Source: Deltaproteobacteria bacterium
GTDB lineage: Bacteria; Desulfobacterota; Desulfobacteria; Desulfobacterales; SURF-15
NCBI GenBank assembly: GCA_013349495.1
Contig: DUZK01000012.1
Coordinates: forward strand, 1 to 34,698
Reading direction: 5' to 3'
Length of the DNA: 34,698 nt
Under the pieces are notes generated by a model. The model made no database searches. It saw nothing but the letters and a program-made list of their open reading frames with translations, and was not told the origin of the DNA. How positions within the stretch are numbered: position 1 is the first letter of the stretch; every line of letters begins with the position of its first letter. Shown piece after piece: positions 16,738 through 24,887 of the stretch. Made by a program: the position numbers and the translations under genes.

Positions 16738-18210
16738 ATGCGCGCCCAATTTGACAACGTTTTAAGAAAGCATATTGGTCGTTTGCTCGAAGCCTTTCCT
16801 GGCGCTGCATCGCTGCCCTTCGACCTTGCCACCATTACCGGTCTCATCTTATTGGTGGAGCGTGAAAATGAAATTGAAGCATTCCCCGAATCCCCGCCGG
16901 ATCGATATTTCGTGAACACACTCTTGGAGGAATTGAGTGCGACCGGGTTGGATTTAGACGATCATTGTCGTTCCGCTGTTCAAAATCTTTCCCAAATGGG
17001 ATTTGTTACCATCGAAGCCGAGGGGAAATTTGTCCCCAGGGAATCAACCCCGCGGCTGGTGGGTATCTTGGATAATCTTTTCCCCGGACTTCCGGGATTA
17101 AATCTTGTGGCTTATGTCCTTCAAACCATTGATGAAGCCAAATCCGGAAGAAAAGATCCGGCTCTCGCATTGGATCAATTCGAGCAGACCCTTCAAAAAC
17201 GAGGGGTGCCCTTTTCTCCCAATCAAACTGAAACGCCGGACGCGAAGGAAAAATCGGATGCTCAGATTATCGAACGAGAACCTCCGAAGAAATTATCCCA
17301 GGAACAAAAGCAAGCCTATCTTCAGCAATTGTCTAAAATGCGGGCCCAATCCAACGCCGCAGGATCGGATCTTGCCTTTAATGTAAAAACCCTTTTTGGA
17401 AAAACACCGGAAAATGAGCCGGATGTACCTGAAGAACAAACCTCTGAAACCCTTGTTTCAGAACCGCAAGATATCGAGGCATCGACATCCCCGGTTGATG
17501 AAACCCCGGGCCCTCAATCGGATCCTCAAACGGATATGATAGAAGCTCCAATCACGGAAGAAGACGAGTCCGCGTCGAAGTATGAGCAGGAACCGGCAGA
17601 GACAGAGAAATCAAGGATGCCCGGGGATGTGGTAACCGAGCAGGCGGATGAACAGCTTGAGACAGAACCGATTGAATCGACTGATTCCGATGAACAGCCT
17701 GTATCTGCATCTGAGGATGATGGATCGGATGCCGACACGGAAACGCCCATGGCGGATCCTCTCCATAATGATGAGTCTTCCGTCACCACCGATGAAGATT
17801 CGGTGGATGAGCAGGTCCGGGCATTTGAAGAACTTCTGGCCATGTCCTGTCCCACTTGCGAAGCGGGCAAAGTTCGTGTTGCAGTGACGGAAAAGGGGAA
17901 AATGTATTATGTCTGCGACAACGAGGACTGCAATTTCATTACCTGGGGAAAGCCCTATCACTTTTCCTGTCTTTACTGCAAAAACCCATTTCTAGTGGAA
18001 TTCTACACTCCCAAAGGAGTAATGGGATTAAAATGTCCAAAGGCTACCTGCAACTATCGCCAGGATTACATTGGAAGTCCGCTCCTCAAGAATCAGGCTG
18101 CCGGTTCAAACGCAGTGCACGCGTCCCAGGAAACCGGCAACTCTCTTGAGCCGCCGAAAAAGAAAAAGAAAAAAGTGATGAGAAAGAAATTTGTCCGCAG
18201 AAAACGGTAA
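16738..18210 (+). CDS. Acidic-linker protein with two C4 zinc ribbons and a basic tail
   Basis: The protein has about 490 residues. Residues 1-150 are helical and unrecognised. About 150-365 is a long Glu/Asp/Ser/Pro-rich linker with one helical patch (KKLSQEQKQAYLQQLSKM). About 370-440 holds two tandem C4 zinc ribbons like those at the end of topoisomerase I: CPTCEAGKVRV...YVCDNEDC (CxxC-x17-CxxxxC) and CLYCKNPFLVE...LKCPKATC. The last 30 residues are nearly all Lys/Arg (KKKKKKVMRKKFVRRKR). Ribbons plus the basic tail suggest nucleic-acid contact. Start could be TTG 16732 or ATG 16738; neither has a clear ribosome site. It ends three bases from the convergent formyltransferase gene. Confidence 0.78.
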   Translation: MRAQFDNVLRKHIGRLLEAFPGAASLPFDLATITGLILLVERENEIEAFPESPPDRYFVNTLLEELSATGLDLDDHCRSAVQNLSQMGFVTIEAEGKFVPRESTPRLVGILDNLFPGLPGLNLVAYVLQTIDEAKSGRKDPALALDQFEQTLQKRGVPFSPNQTETPDAKEKSDAQIIEREPPKKLSQEQKQAYLQQLSKMRAQSNAAGSDLAFNVKTLFGKTPENEPDVPEEQTSETLVSEPQDIEASTSPVDETPGPQSDPQTDMIEAPITEEDESASKYEQEPAETEKSRMPGDVVTEQADEQLETEPIESTDSDEQPVSASEDDGSDADTETPMADPLHNDESSVTTDEDSVDEQVRAFEELLAMSCPTCEAGKVRVAVTEKGKMYYVCDNEDCNFITWGKPYHFSCLYCKNPFLVEFYTPKGVMGLKCPKATCNYRQDYIGSPLLKNQAAGSNAVHASQETGNSLEPPKKKKKKVMRKKFVRRKR

Positions 18211-18213
18211 TCG

Positions 18214-19128
18214 TCAACTGCCCAGCCGGTTCCCAATCTTCAAGGAAAATTCTTTAAGAAAATCCACCGCAGATATCTTCCCGGAATCTTTGTATTGAAC
18301 CCGCTGAACCAATATGGAGCCATTGGCGGTTGATACCACAAATCCCTCATGCATGAGAATCTCCATCACCTCTCCCGGTTTTCCAGTAGCAGGACGGGGT
18401 ACACCTTCCCACACCTTAAGTCTATCCCCTTGAAACGAGGAAACAGCGCCTGGCGAAGGATTGGACCCTCTGATGAGATTATATACCTGTTGAGTCGGCT
18501 GTGACCAGTCGATGAGCGTATCCGAGTCCGTAATCACCGGTTGAAACGAGGCCTGAGTGTTGTCTTGCGGTATGGGGATGGCGCTGCCTTCCCTGATCAA
18601 ACGGACGGCTTTCGCCACCATTTTGATACCCAATGGGTATAGTTTCTTAAAATAGAGACTCTTCACCGTATCGTCCGGAGCGATTTCCACCTTTTCCTGT
18701 AAGACAATCGGGCCGGTATCTACTCCTTCATCGATCTGGTGTATGGTAACACCGGTCTCTGTTTCACCGCTGATGATCGCCCAGTTGATGGCAGATCCTC
18801 CCCGGTATTTCGGCAACAGTGAGGGATGATAGTTGATGCCGCCGTGGGTGGACATATCGATCATTTTTTGGGGTACAAATTGCGTTACGAATGCCAGTAC
18901 TAGCAGGTCGGGGAAAAGGTTTTTTACCCATTCGACGGCGTCCGGGTCTTTCAACCTTACAGGTTGGATGACGGGTATGTTGGTCTCCTGAGCTAATTCT
19001 TTTATAGGGTCTTTTTGACCTCTCCTATCGGGAACGGTTATGACCCCGGCAATGCTTTCCCCCTGTTCAACGAGCGCCTGTAAAGCTTCTTTTCCGAATG
19101 CAGCCTGGCCGATAAAAATAATCCGCAT
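18214..19128 (-). CDS. Methionyl-tRNA formyltransferase-type formyltransferase
   Basis: From ATG 19128 (AAGGA before it) the product has 304 residues. The frame stays open for 42 more codons upstream, but that part is unlike the family. The hydrolase/transferase core is intact: RIIFIGQAAFGKEAL at the start, INYHPSLLPKYRGGSAINWAI with the catalytic Asn and His, and IDEGVDTGPIVLQ with the catalytic Asp. The C-terminal domain (IDWSQPTQQVYNLIRGSNPSPGA) is that of Fmt. Members transfer formyl from 10-formyl-tetrahydrofolate to Met-tRNA or to an amino sugar. The usual partner def is not adjacent, and the SAINW segment also resembles ArnA/FDH-type enzymes, so this may be a second, specialised formyltransferase. 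It lies 61 nt after the histidine kinase. Confidence 0.82.
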   Translation of the reverse strand: MRIIFIGQAAFGKEALQALVEQGESIAGVITVPDRRGQKDPIKELAQETNIPVIQPVRLKDPDAVEWVKNLFPDLLVLAFVTQFVPQKMIDMSTHGGINYHPSLLPKYRGGSAINWAIISGETETGVTIHQIDEGVDTGPIVLQEKVEIAPDDTVKSLYFKKLYPLGIKMVAKAVRLIREGSAIPIPQDNTQASFQPVITDSDTLIDWSQPTQQVYNLIRGSNPSPGAVSSFQGDRLKVWEGVPRPATGKPGEVMEILMHEGFVVSTANGSILVQRVQYKDSGKISAVDFLKEFSLKIGNRLGS

Positions 19129-19189
19129 GAAAAATCCTTCAGATTTGGAATTTCCGGCTATCCGCCTCCCTCTGGCGGGTTTATCCGGG

Positions 19190-20428
19190 TTAGGGTTGGC
19201 TGAGAGGCAGAAAGAACACAAAGCGACTGCCCTGCCCTTCATCACTCTCTGCATAGATTTTTCCCTTGTGTTCCTCCACGGCCATTTTGCAAAACGTGAG
19301 ACCCAAGCCGGTGGTAAATTTCCTTCCGTCCTTTCGGCTGCTCACCTGCATGAATTTATCGAATATGGCTTCACGAAACTCCGGAGGAATACCGGGCCCC
19401 TTATCCTTGACGAAAAACTGTATCTGGCCGGGGTCTGCAGAAATGTATCCGATTTCGATTATTTCACCGGCCGGTGAAAACTGGATGGCGTTGGTCAATA
19501 GATTCTGAAACACCCTGAGGAGAATGCCGCGATCGGCATTAAAATAGACATTTCCACCATCAGGCGGCACTTTTTCCACCACGGTAAGATCCTTGCTACG
19601 AGACAACCCGTATATGCGAGATGCGGCTTCTTTTACGAGATCTGCAGGATCGATCCTTTCACGATAGAGTTTAAGACTCCTTTCTTCCAATCTGGCGATA
19701 TCAAGCAGATCGGTGATCATCCGGTACAGGGTATCACCACCGGATCTTGCGGCTTCGACATACTCCAGGTTTTCACCCCCGGTGACATAGGACAGAATAT
19801 CGATATTGGCCATCACCTCTGAAATAGGCCCCTTGAGATCATGGATCAACATATTGAAAAGTTCGGTTCGAATCTTTTCCAGTTTCCTGAGCCGGATATT
19901 TTTGTTGTTGAGGTTTTTCTTGCTTCTTCTCAATGATTCGGCGAGCCTGTTATTTTCAAGGGCGCTGATCACATGACCGGCAAGATTCAACAAAATGGTT
20001 TGATCCGCTTTGCTGAATCGATCACTCCCCATTTTTTCAGTGACACTGATGATCCCGATCACCTTATTTTGGCTCAGTACGGGTGCAAGCAGGAATGCAT
20101 CTTTTTTGTAATGATCGAATCGATTGGAAAACAGACTCCGGTCTGAAGCCTTATCCACTGAAAGGAGTTTTTTGTTCTTAACCACCCAAGACGACGGTGA
20201 GTCTTGCTCGATGGATTGTTTAACACCGATTAAATGAGGGCTGGTTGCAGCGGCTACCTCAAGATTCTTTCGCCCTTTCACCAGCATGATGGACCCGCGT
20301 TCAGTGCCCATGCAGGAAACCACATCGGAAAGAATTCGCTGAAGCTTTTCTTTGAAGTCCAGGCGGGGGGTATTGGCCGTCCGCGTAATGGACATCAAGG
20401 CTTCAAGGATCTTTTCTTCTTTGCTCAT
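19190..20428 (-). CDS. GAF-domain sensor histidine kinase
   Basis: The protein has 412 residues and no membrane segment, so it is a cytoplasmic sensor. Residues about 25-165 are a GAF domain (RGSIMLVKG, FLLAPVLSQNKVIGIISV). A coiled stretch at 165-190 is followed by the HisKA phospho-acceptor H196 in LIHDLKGP. The ATPase domain has N-box NLLTNAIQFSP, G1 VKDKGPGIP, F-box IFDKFMQVSS and G2 TGLGLTFCKMAVEEH. It would autophosphorylate in response to a GAF-bound signal, which is unknown. It starts 16 nt after the response-regulator gene, which is its likely partner. Confidence 0.93.
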   Translation of the reverse strand: MSKEEKILEALMSITRTANTPRLDFKEKLQRILSDVVSCMGTERGSIMLVKGRKNLEVAAATSPHLIGVKQSIEQDSPSSWVVKNKKLLSVDKASDRSLFSNRFDHYKKDAFLLAPVLSQNKVIGIISVTEKMGSDRFSKADQTILLNLAGHVISALENNRLAESLRRSKKNLNNKNIRLRKLEKIRTELFNMLIHDLKGPISEVMANIDILSYVTGGENLEYVEAARSGGDTLYRMITDLLDIARLEERSLKLYRERIDPADLVKEAASRIYGLSRSKDLTVVEKVPPDGGNVYFNADRGILLRVFQNLLTNAIQFSPAGEIIEIGYISADPGQIQFFVKDKGPGIPPEFREAIFDKFMQVSSRKDGRKFTTGLGLTFCKMAVEEHKGKIYAESDEGQGSRFVFFLPLSQP

Positions 20429-20444
20429 GATATACCGTCCATCC

Positions 20445-21596
20445 TTAGAGACATTGTTTTAGCAGCTCTCGTGCACCTTGGTTTTCCGGATCTTTTTTCA
20501 ATATGGTATTCAGTATCTGCTCTGCTCGAAGCACCTGGCCCGTATCGACGAAATTTTTTGCAATTTTCAACTGAATATCGACATTGTCACGGTTCCTCTT
20601 TCCCGCTTCAATAAAATAGCTCAACGCCTTTCTCGGTTGCCCCAGGTTCTCATTGATAACGCCCAGTTTGTATATAACATCTTCCCGGTTCGGTGCCTGC
20701 TCCAATACGAACTCCATAAGTTTTCCGGCATACTCATTCACGCCGGATTCCATACAATAATCAGCCACATCCTCGTGTACCCCTAAAGAGTTGCTCGAAA
20801 GTTCGATGGCACGATCAAATACCTTTTGTGCCTTGTTAATCATCCCTTTTTGAACCAGAACCTTTCCGAAATTAATCCCCCGGGAGACATGTCGCGGGCT
20901 GATGTTCATTGCTTTGTTAAAGAATTCCGAGGCTTTTTCGATGTCGTTCTGTTGAAGATGCAGCTCCCCCAAATGGTGAAAGGCAATGACATCGAACTTA
21001 TTCATGGCGGCGGCTTTGGTCAACCACTTTTCTGCTTCTTTATATTCGCTTCTTCCAAGGTAGATTTTCCCGAGCTCCCGCATGGGCCGTGTTGACAGCG
21101 GGTCTGCCTCCATGGCTTGCTTGGTTTCTTCGATGGCGGCTTCAATCTCGCCGGCTTCTTCAAAATCCCTGGCCAGCTTTAGATGATAAAACATGGGAGG
21201 GGGATTATTCGATTTTTCTATGACAACGGAGATTTTATCTCCTAGGGATTTTACTGTCAGGGGCTTTAGAAGATAGGCGTCGATATCGGATTCTGCTGAT
21301 TCTGCGACGATTTCCCGATTGGCTTCAGCCGTCACCATGACAATCGGCATATCCCTTAAGGTTTTATCCTCCCGGATGCGCCCCAAAAGCTCAACACCGG
21401 TCATTCCCGGCATATTCCAATCGACAATGGCAAGATCCGTGGGGTCTTTTTGTAAGAGGGTCCAGGCCTCGAGACCGTTGGTGGCGAATCGAAAAACAGA
21501 TCCGTAATTGAGTACCTTCAACATGCCACGAATGGAGCGGCACATGTTCTCCATGTCATCGACAATGAGGACGCTCATACGTTTTAGATCGATCAT
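20445..21596 (-). CDS. Response regulator: receiver domain plus TPR repeats
   Basis: The 383-residue protein has an N-terminal receiver (about 1-125) with acidic pocket D13/D14, phospho-acceptor D59 in AIVDWNMPG, T89 and K111 in LLKPL. From about 133 to the end it consists of consecutive tetratricopeptide repeats (such as AIEETKQAMEADPLSTRPMR, EAEKWLTKAAAMN, KASEFFNKAMNISP). It has no DNA-binding output domain, so signalling goes through protein contacts. The ATG at 21596 has AGGAG seven bases upstream, and the kinase gene follows at 16 nt. It is probably first in the minus-strand operon RR-TPR, kinase, formyltransferase. Confidence 0.92.
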   Translation of the reverse strand: MIDLKRMSVLIVDDMENMCRSIRGMLKVLNYGSVFRFATNGLEAWTLLQKDPTDLAIVDWNMPGMTGVELLGRIREDKTLRDMPIVMVTAEANREIVAESAESDIDAYLLKPLTVKSLGDKISVVIEKSNNPPPMFYHLKLARDFEEAGEIEAAIEETKQAMEADPLSTRPMRELGKIYLGRSEYKEAEKWLTKAAAMNKFDVIAFHHLGELHLQQNDIEKASEFFNKAMNISPRHVSRGINFGKVLVQKGMINKAQKVFDRAIELSSNSLGVHEDVADYCMESGVNEYAGKLMEFVLEQAPNREDVIYKLGVINENLGQPRKALSYFIEAGKRNRDNVDIQLKIAKNFVDTGQVLRAEQILNTILKKDPENQGARELLKQCL

Positions 21597-21694
21597 GAAA
21601 TCACTCCTGGATCCTGCCGACAGCTATATATTAACATCCCGAAAATTCTACAATTTATTGATATTATGTTTTTACTGATATTCAACATTGTAGT

Positions 21695-21817
21695 GCAATA
21701 TGGAATGGTGGAATAATGGAATATTGGGTATAAAAGCGAAAAAGACCTTTATCATAAAATCGATAGAATTCATTTAAACCCATCATTCCAACGCTCCAAT
21801 ATTCCAGTATTCCAATT
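21695..21817. repeat. Inverted pair of short-period arrays (GGAAT word)
   Basis: The left arm (21695-21728) reads TGGAATGGTGGAATAATGGA and onward. The right arm (21784-21817) is the reverse-complement type, with CCAACGCTCCAATATTCCAG and onward. The unit is GGAATNNT with a period of seven to nine bases. The arms flank about 55 bases between two minus-strand genes. It has the same architecture as the arrays near 6140, 27510, 30080 and 34400. Confidence 0.65.
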
Positions 21818-21840
21818 GTGAGCAAAGCGAACTTTGTTCT

Positions 21841-22242
21841 TTATGCCTGTGGTGCCTGCCACAGATTGGCTTCAATATTGAATTCTTCAAGTTTATTTTT
21901 CACTATCGCCACCTGCCCGGTGGGGAACACGATATAAAAGAGCGCGCTATTCTGTTTTGCAAACTCGGCGAACAGTTTCCAACGCCTCTCCGGTTCCCCC
22001 TGCCCTAGAGTCTCTTTGGTTTCAACAGCAAATATCCGGAACTGTTTATTCTTAACAGTTGTAACTTCTGGAATATAGGTTTCGCCAGTTGACTTTCGAA
22101 TCGCGCGTTGGGGGGAATCAAAACCGGGTATGGTTGCACGAATCTTCTCGTTATTCTTTTCAGAGAGGATATTCACAACATATTTAATCATCCGGTCAAG
22201 AGGAGATTCTAACACGGTCGATTTCAGAAAAGACTTAATCAT
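21841..22242 (-). CDS. Small PD-(D/E)XK-like nuclease-fold protein (putative)
   Basis: I do not recognise the exact family of this 133-residue protein. IPEVTTVKNKQFRIFAVETK at 57-76 resembles the core of PD-(D/E)XK nucleases: an acidic residue after a proline (E59), a beta hairpin, then E74-T-K76 as the ExK pair. RRWKLFAEFAKQN with SALFYIVFP next would be the following helix and strand. The fold is used by restriction enzymes, resolvases and repair nucleases. No methyltransferase or other restriction gene is nearby. The gene stands alone between a repeat array and a 340-base gap; a weak GGAAA precedes the ATG at 22242. Confidence 0.6.
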   Translation of the reverse strand: MIKSFLKSTVLESPLDRMIKYVVNILSEKNNEKIRATIPGFDSPQRAIRKSTGETYIPEVTTVKNKQFRIFAVETKETLGQGEPERRWKLFAEFAKQNSALFYIVFPTGQVAIVKNKLEEFNIEANLWQAPQA

Positions 22243-22584
22243 GGGAATTTCCGATCATTTCACTGCCTGAAAACAAGTTAATACAGCACCTGTTTATATA
22301 TCGACAAATAAAAATTTTATTTTAAACTTTATTAGATATCATATGCTAATGATAATTCAAGGGAAAAATCCCTTCTTGAACCTTCTGCAGCGGACGTTTT
22401 CGGGCATCGATACCCATCAGGTTTCGATATTCAATCGTATTGATTCTGTGTATCAGTTAAGATACAGTCTGAATCTGCTCCAACAACCACTGCAAGAGCA
22501 ACACATCAATCGCGTGTCGAATGTGGTTTTTGAGAAGCACTATAAGTTATTGTTGAGCGTAAAATTGGAATCGAGGAGATCAAT
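22243..22584. other. Intergenic region upstream of the M24 peptidase gene
   Basis: About 340 bases lie between divergent genes. The left part is AT-rich and probably carries promoters. A hairpin AAGGGA-AAAA-TCCCTT occurs near 22360. An open frame at 22343-22621 has no ribosome site or family pattern and overlaps the peptidase start, so I do not call it. No RNA gene was recognised. Confidence 0.45.
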
Positions 22585-23709
22585 TTGGAAGATGCATTCA
22601 CGGTTAGACTTGCACGGTTAAGAGAACAGATACGCGAATTGAATATCGACACCATGCTGGTGCAGACGGAAGAAAACCGTCGATATTTAAGCGGTTTTAC
22701 AGGTGAGGATGGAAATTTTGACGAATCTGCCGGCGCGCTTTTGATTACTGTAAAAGAGATGATCCTGGCCACCGATTCTCGTTATGCCCTCCAGGCCCGC
22801 AGAGAAGTGCCCGGGTGTGAGGTGTTCTGCTATAAACAAGGACTTTCCGAATCACTACCGGAGCTGTTTAAGCGCTTAAACACCAGACGGTTGGGATTTG
22901 AGGCCAGTCGCCTTTCCTTTAACCAGCATAAAAAAATATCCGAAACGCTGAAAACGGAAGCCATTACCTTTGAGCTTGTGGAAACAGAGCAATTGTTGGA
23001 ACTGCTTCGCGCTGTCAAGGACGAAACCGAAGTTAAAAACATCACACTGGCTTTGGATCTCGCCGAATCGGTATTCAGGCAAGTGGTATCAGGTCTGAAA
23101 CCCGGCATGGCCGAAAAGGAAATTGCTTGGGATCTCGAAAAAGGAATGCGTGAAGCCGGTGCAGAAAACATCTCTTTTCCGGTTATTGTTGCATCCGGAC
23201 CGAACAGTGCCCTGCCTCACGCCGTCCCCGGTGAGCGTCGTATCGGCGAAGGAGAGCCGATTCTCATTGACTGGGGTGCGAAGTTCAATGGATATTGCTC
23301 GGACATTACACGAACTTTCGTAATGGGCAAACCGGATGAAACCTTCAAAAAGATATTTGAAACCGTGTCCGAAGCCCAGCGACGTGCCATTGATGCGGTC
23401 AAACCGGGAGTGAGCACCAAAACAATTGATGCCATTGCCCGGCAGTATATAGAAGAACAGGGATTTCAAGGAAAGTTCGGACACGGTCTCGGCCATGGGG
23501 TCGGACTTGCGATCCACGAGTATCCAAGATTGAGTCAATTTTATGACAAACCGCTTAAGCCCGGTATGGTCACCACGATGGAACCGGGAATCTATATCCC
23601 TGAATGGGGAGGTATACGATTGGAGAACATGATCGTTGTCCGGGAAAACGGAGCAGACGTCTTAAACAGGTTGGACATGGTCAGCCATATCGATGGGATA
23701 TCCGGATAA
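22585..23709 (+). CDS. M24 metallopeptidase (Xaa-Pro aminopeptidase type)
   Basis: The 374-residue protein has a creatinase N-terminal domain (about 1-130; QTEENRRYLSGFTG, ATDSRYALQAR) and a pita-bread catalytic domain. All five metal ligands are visible: D229 (LIDWGAK), D240 (YCSDITRTF), H303 (GHGLGHGVG), E332 (TMEPGIYI) and E346 (GGIRLENM). Such enzymes release an N-terminal residue ahead of proline, in the cytoplasm. The start is a TTG with GAGGAG about six bases upstream; no better ATG exists. It ends eight bases before the recombinase gene, so the two share a transcript. Confidence 0.93.
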   Translation: MEDAFTVRLARLREQIRELNIDTMLVQTEENRRYLSGFTGEDGNFDESAGALLITVKEMILATDSRYALQARREVPGCEVFCYKQGLSESLPELFKRLNTRRLGFEASRLSFNQHKKISETLKTEAITFELVETEQLLELLRAVKDETEVKNITLALDLAESVFRQVVSGLKPGMAEKEIAWDLEKGMREAGAENISFPVIVASGPNSALPHAVPGERRIGEGEPILIDWGAKFNGYCSDITRTFVMGKPDETFKKIFETVSEAQRRAIDAVKPGVSTKTIDAIARQYIEEQGFQGKFGHGLGHGVGLAIHEYPRLSQFYDKPLKPGMVTTMEPGIYIPEWGGIRLENMIVVRENGADVLNRLDMVSHIDGISG

Positions 23710-23717
23710 AGGCAATC

Positions 23718-24614
23718 ATGGCATCAACGGACGAATCTGTCGACCGCTACATCAACTACCTTATATTCGAAAAAGGACTTTCGGAGAAGACCATCGAGTC
23801 TTATTCGCGGGATCTCGCACGTTTCCTCAATTATTTAAAATCAAACGATATATCCCATCTCTCAAAAGTCGATACCCCTCTGGTCTTAAAGTACCTGATC
23901 GAACTTCGAGATACGGGCCTTAAACAAAGATCCAGGGCCCGACACCTTGTATCGCTGAGGGGTTTCTTCAGGTTTCTGGTTCAAGAAAAGATGATACCCA
24001 AAGACCCGATCCGCAACGTGGAATTTCCCAAATCGACTCTAAAACTCCCGGATGTGATGTCCGTTGAAGAAATTGAACAGCTCCTCGATGCTCCGAACTC
24101 TAAAACGCCAAGAGGTCTTCGAGATGCAGCCATGATGGAACTCCTGTATGCCGCCGGTTTAAGGGTTTCGGAACTCATCTCGTTGAAACTACAAGATGTC
24201 AATCTTGATGCCGGTTTCGTGAGGGTATTCGGAAAAGGATCAAAGGAAAGGGTGGTGCCCATCGGGCAATATGCCCAGGGAAAAATTAAGCAGTATATCC
24301 AGTCTGCAAGACCGGCCTTGTTGAAAAACGCGGCCAGCCGCTATCTATTTGTTGCCAGGGCGGGCAAACCCATGACACGCCAGGGCTTTTGGAAACTTCT
24401 ACGCAGCTATGTGTCAAAGGCGAATATCAATAAAACAATAACTCCCCATACTATTCGTCATTCATTTGCCAGTCATCTTTTGGAACGTGGAGCCGATCTT
24501 CGGGCGATTCAGGAAATGCTGGGACATGTGGATATTTCAACAACCCAGATCTATACCCATGTCGCACGGGAATATGTGAAGAAAATGCATGAAAAGTATC
24601 ATCCGCGGGGATAG
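23718..24614 (+). CDS. Tyrosine recombinase XerC/XerD family
   Basis: From ATG 23718, eight bases after the peptidase stop with AAGG ahead of it, the protein has 298 residues, the normal Xer length. The N-terminal SAM-like domain spans about 5-90. The catalytic set is complete: R149 (GLRVSEL), K173 (GKGSKER), H244 and R247 (HTIRHSF), H270 (LGH) and the nucleophile Y279 (TQIYTHV). The C-terminal HVAREYVKKMHEKYHPR resembles the Xer partner-contact tail. Xer proteins resolve chromosome dimers at dif; whether this is XerC or XerD is not decidable here. No dif-like site or integrated element is seen around it. The frame is open further upstream, but that part overlaps the peptidase. Confidence 0.92.
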   Translation: MASTDESVDRYINYLIFEKGLSEKTIESYSRDLARFLNYLKSNDISHLSKVDTPLVLKYLIELRDTGLKQRSRARHLVSLRGFFRFLVQEKMIPKDPIRNVEFPKSTLKLPDVMSVEEIEQLLDAPNSKTPRGLRDAAMMELLYAAGLRVSELISLKLQDVNLDAGFVRVFGKGSKERVVPIGQYAQGKIKQYIQSARPALLKNAASRYLFVARAGKPMTRQGFWKLLRSYVSKANINKTITPHTIRHSFASHLLERGADLRAIQEMLGHVDISTTQIYTHVAREYVKKMHEKYHPRG

Positions 24615-24661
24615 AGGTCGGATCGTTTTTAGATGATTAAAGCGCTTAACTGAAAGAGGGT

Positions 24662-24694
24662 GGGTCGGGTGGATGTCCCAGATCCACCCGACTC
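24662..24694. other. Strong hairpin after xer
   Basis: GTCGGGTGGAT (24664-24674) and ATCCACCCGAC (24682-24692) form a perfect eleven-pair stem with a seven-base loop, extendable by two pairs. No T-run follows on either strand, so it is not a classical intrinsic terminator. A ribosome site follows 13 bases later on the plus strand. Confidence 0.65.
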
Positions 24695-24717
24695 ATCATA
24701 AAAAGGAGGTAATGAAA

Positions 24718-24738
24718 ATGGGTCAATTATTAAAATAG
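24718..24738 (+). other. Very short ORF (MGQLLK) behind a strong ribosome site
   Basis: AAGGAGG (24703-24709) is followed at good spacing by ATG 24718 and five more codons to TAG at 24736-24738, encoding MGQLLK; an ATG two codons earlier is in the same frame. It may be a leader peptide, the stump of a lost gene or chance. The next 150 bases are AT-rich with no gene. Confidence 0.35.
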
Positions 24739-24887
24739 CAATAGTTATGCCAATTGATCTGATACGTTCTTTTTCATATATATTTTAGATAGTTACTACT
24801 TAATATTCTTTTACATCCTTGGAAATTACAGTGGTTACTTGACGGAATATTGACAGTATCTCGATTCGGAATCGACGCACCGTCAAA

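Noticed and set aside
21695-21817. The short tandem arrays as a CRISPR
   Set aside because: Units are 7-9 bases and degenerate, with no unique spacers between identical repeats and no cas genes in the window.
22343-22621. A 92-residue frame before the M24 peptidase
   Set aside because: It has no ribosome site, overlaps the well-supported TTG start of the peptidase and resembles no family.
23604-23717. An upstream start for the Xer recombinase
   Set aside because: The extra 38 residues overlap the peptidase gene in another frame and do not resemble Xer; ATG 23718 has a ribosome site and gives the normal length.
24662-24694. The hairpin after xer as an intrinsic terminator
   Set aside because: The stem is strong but no T-run follows on either strand.
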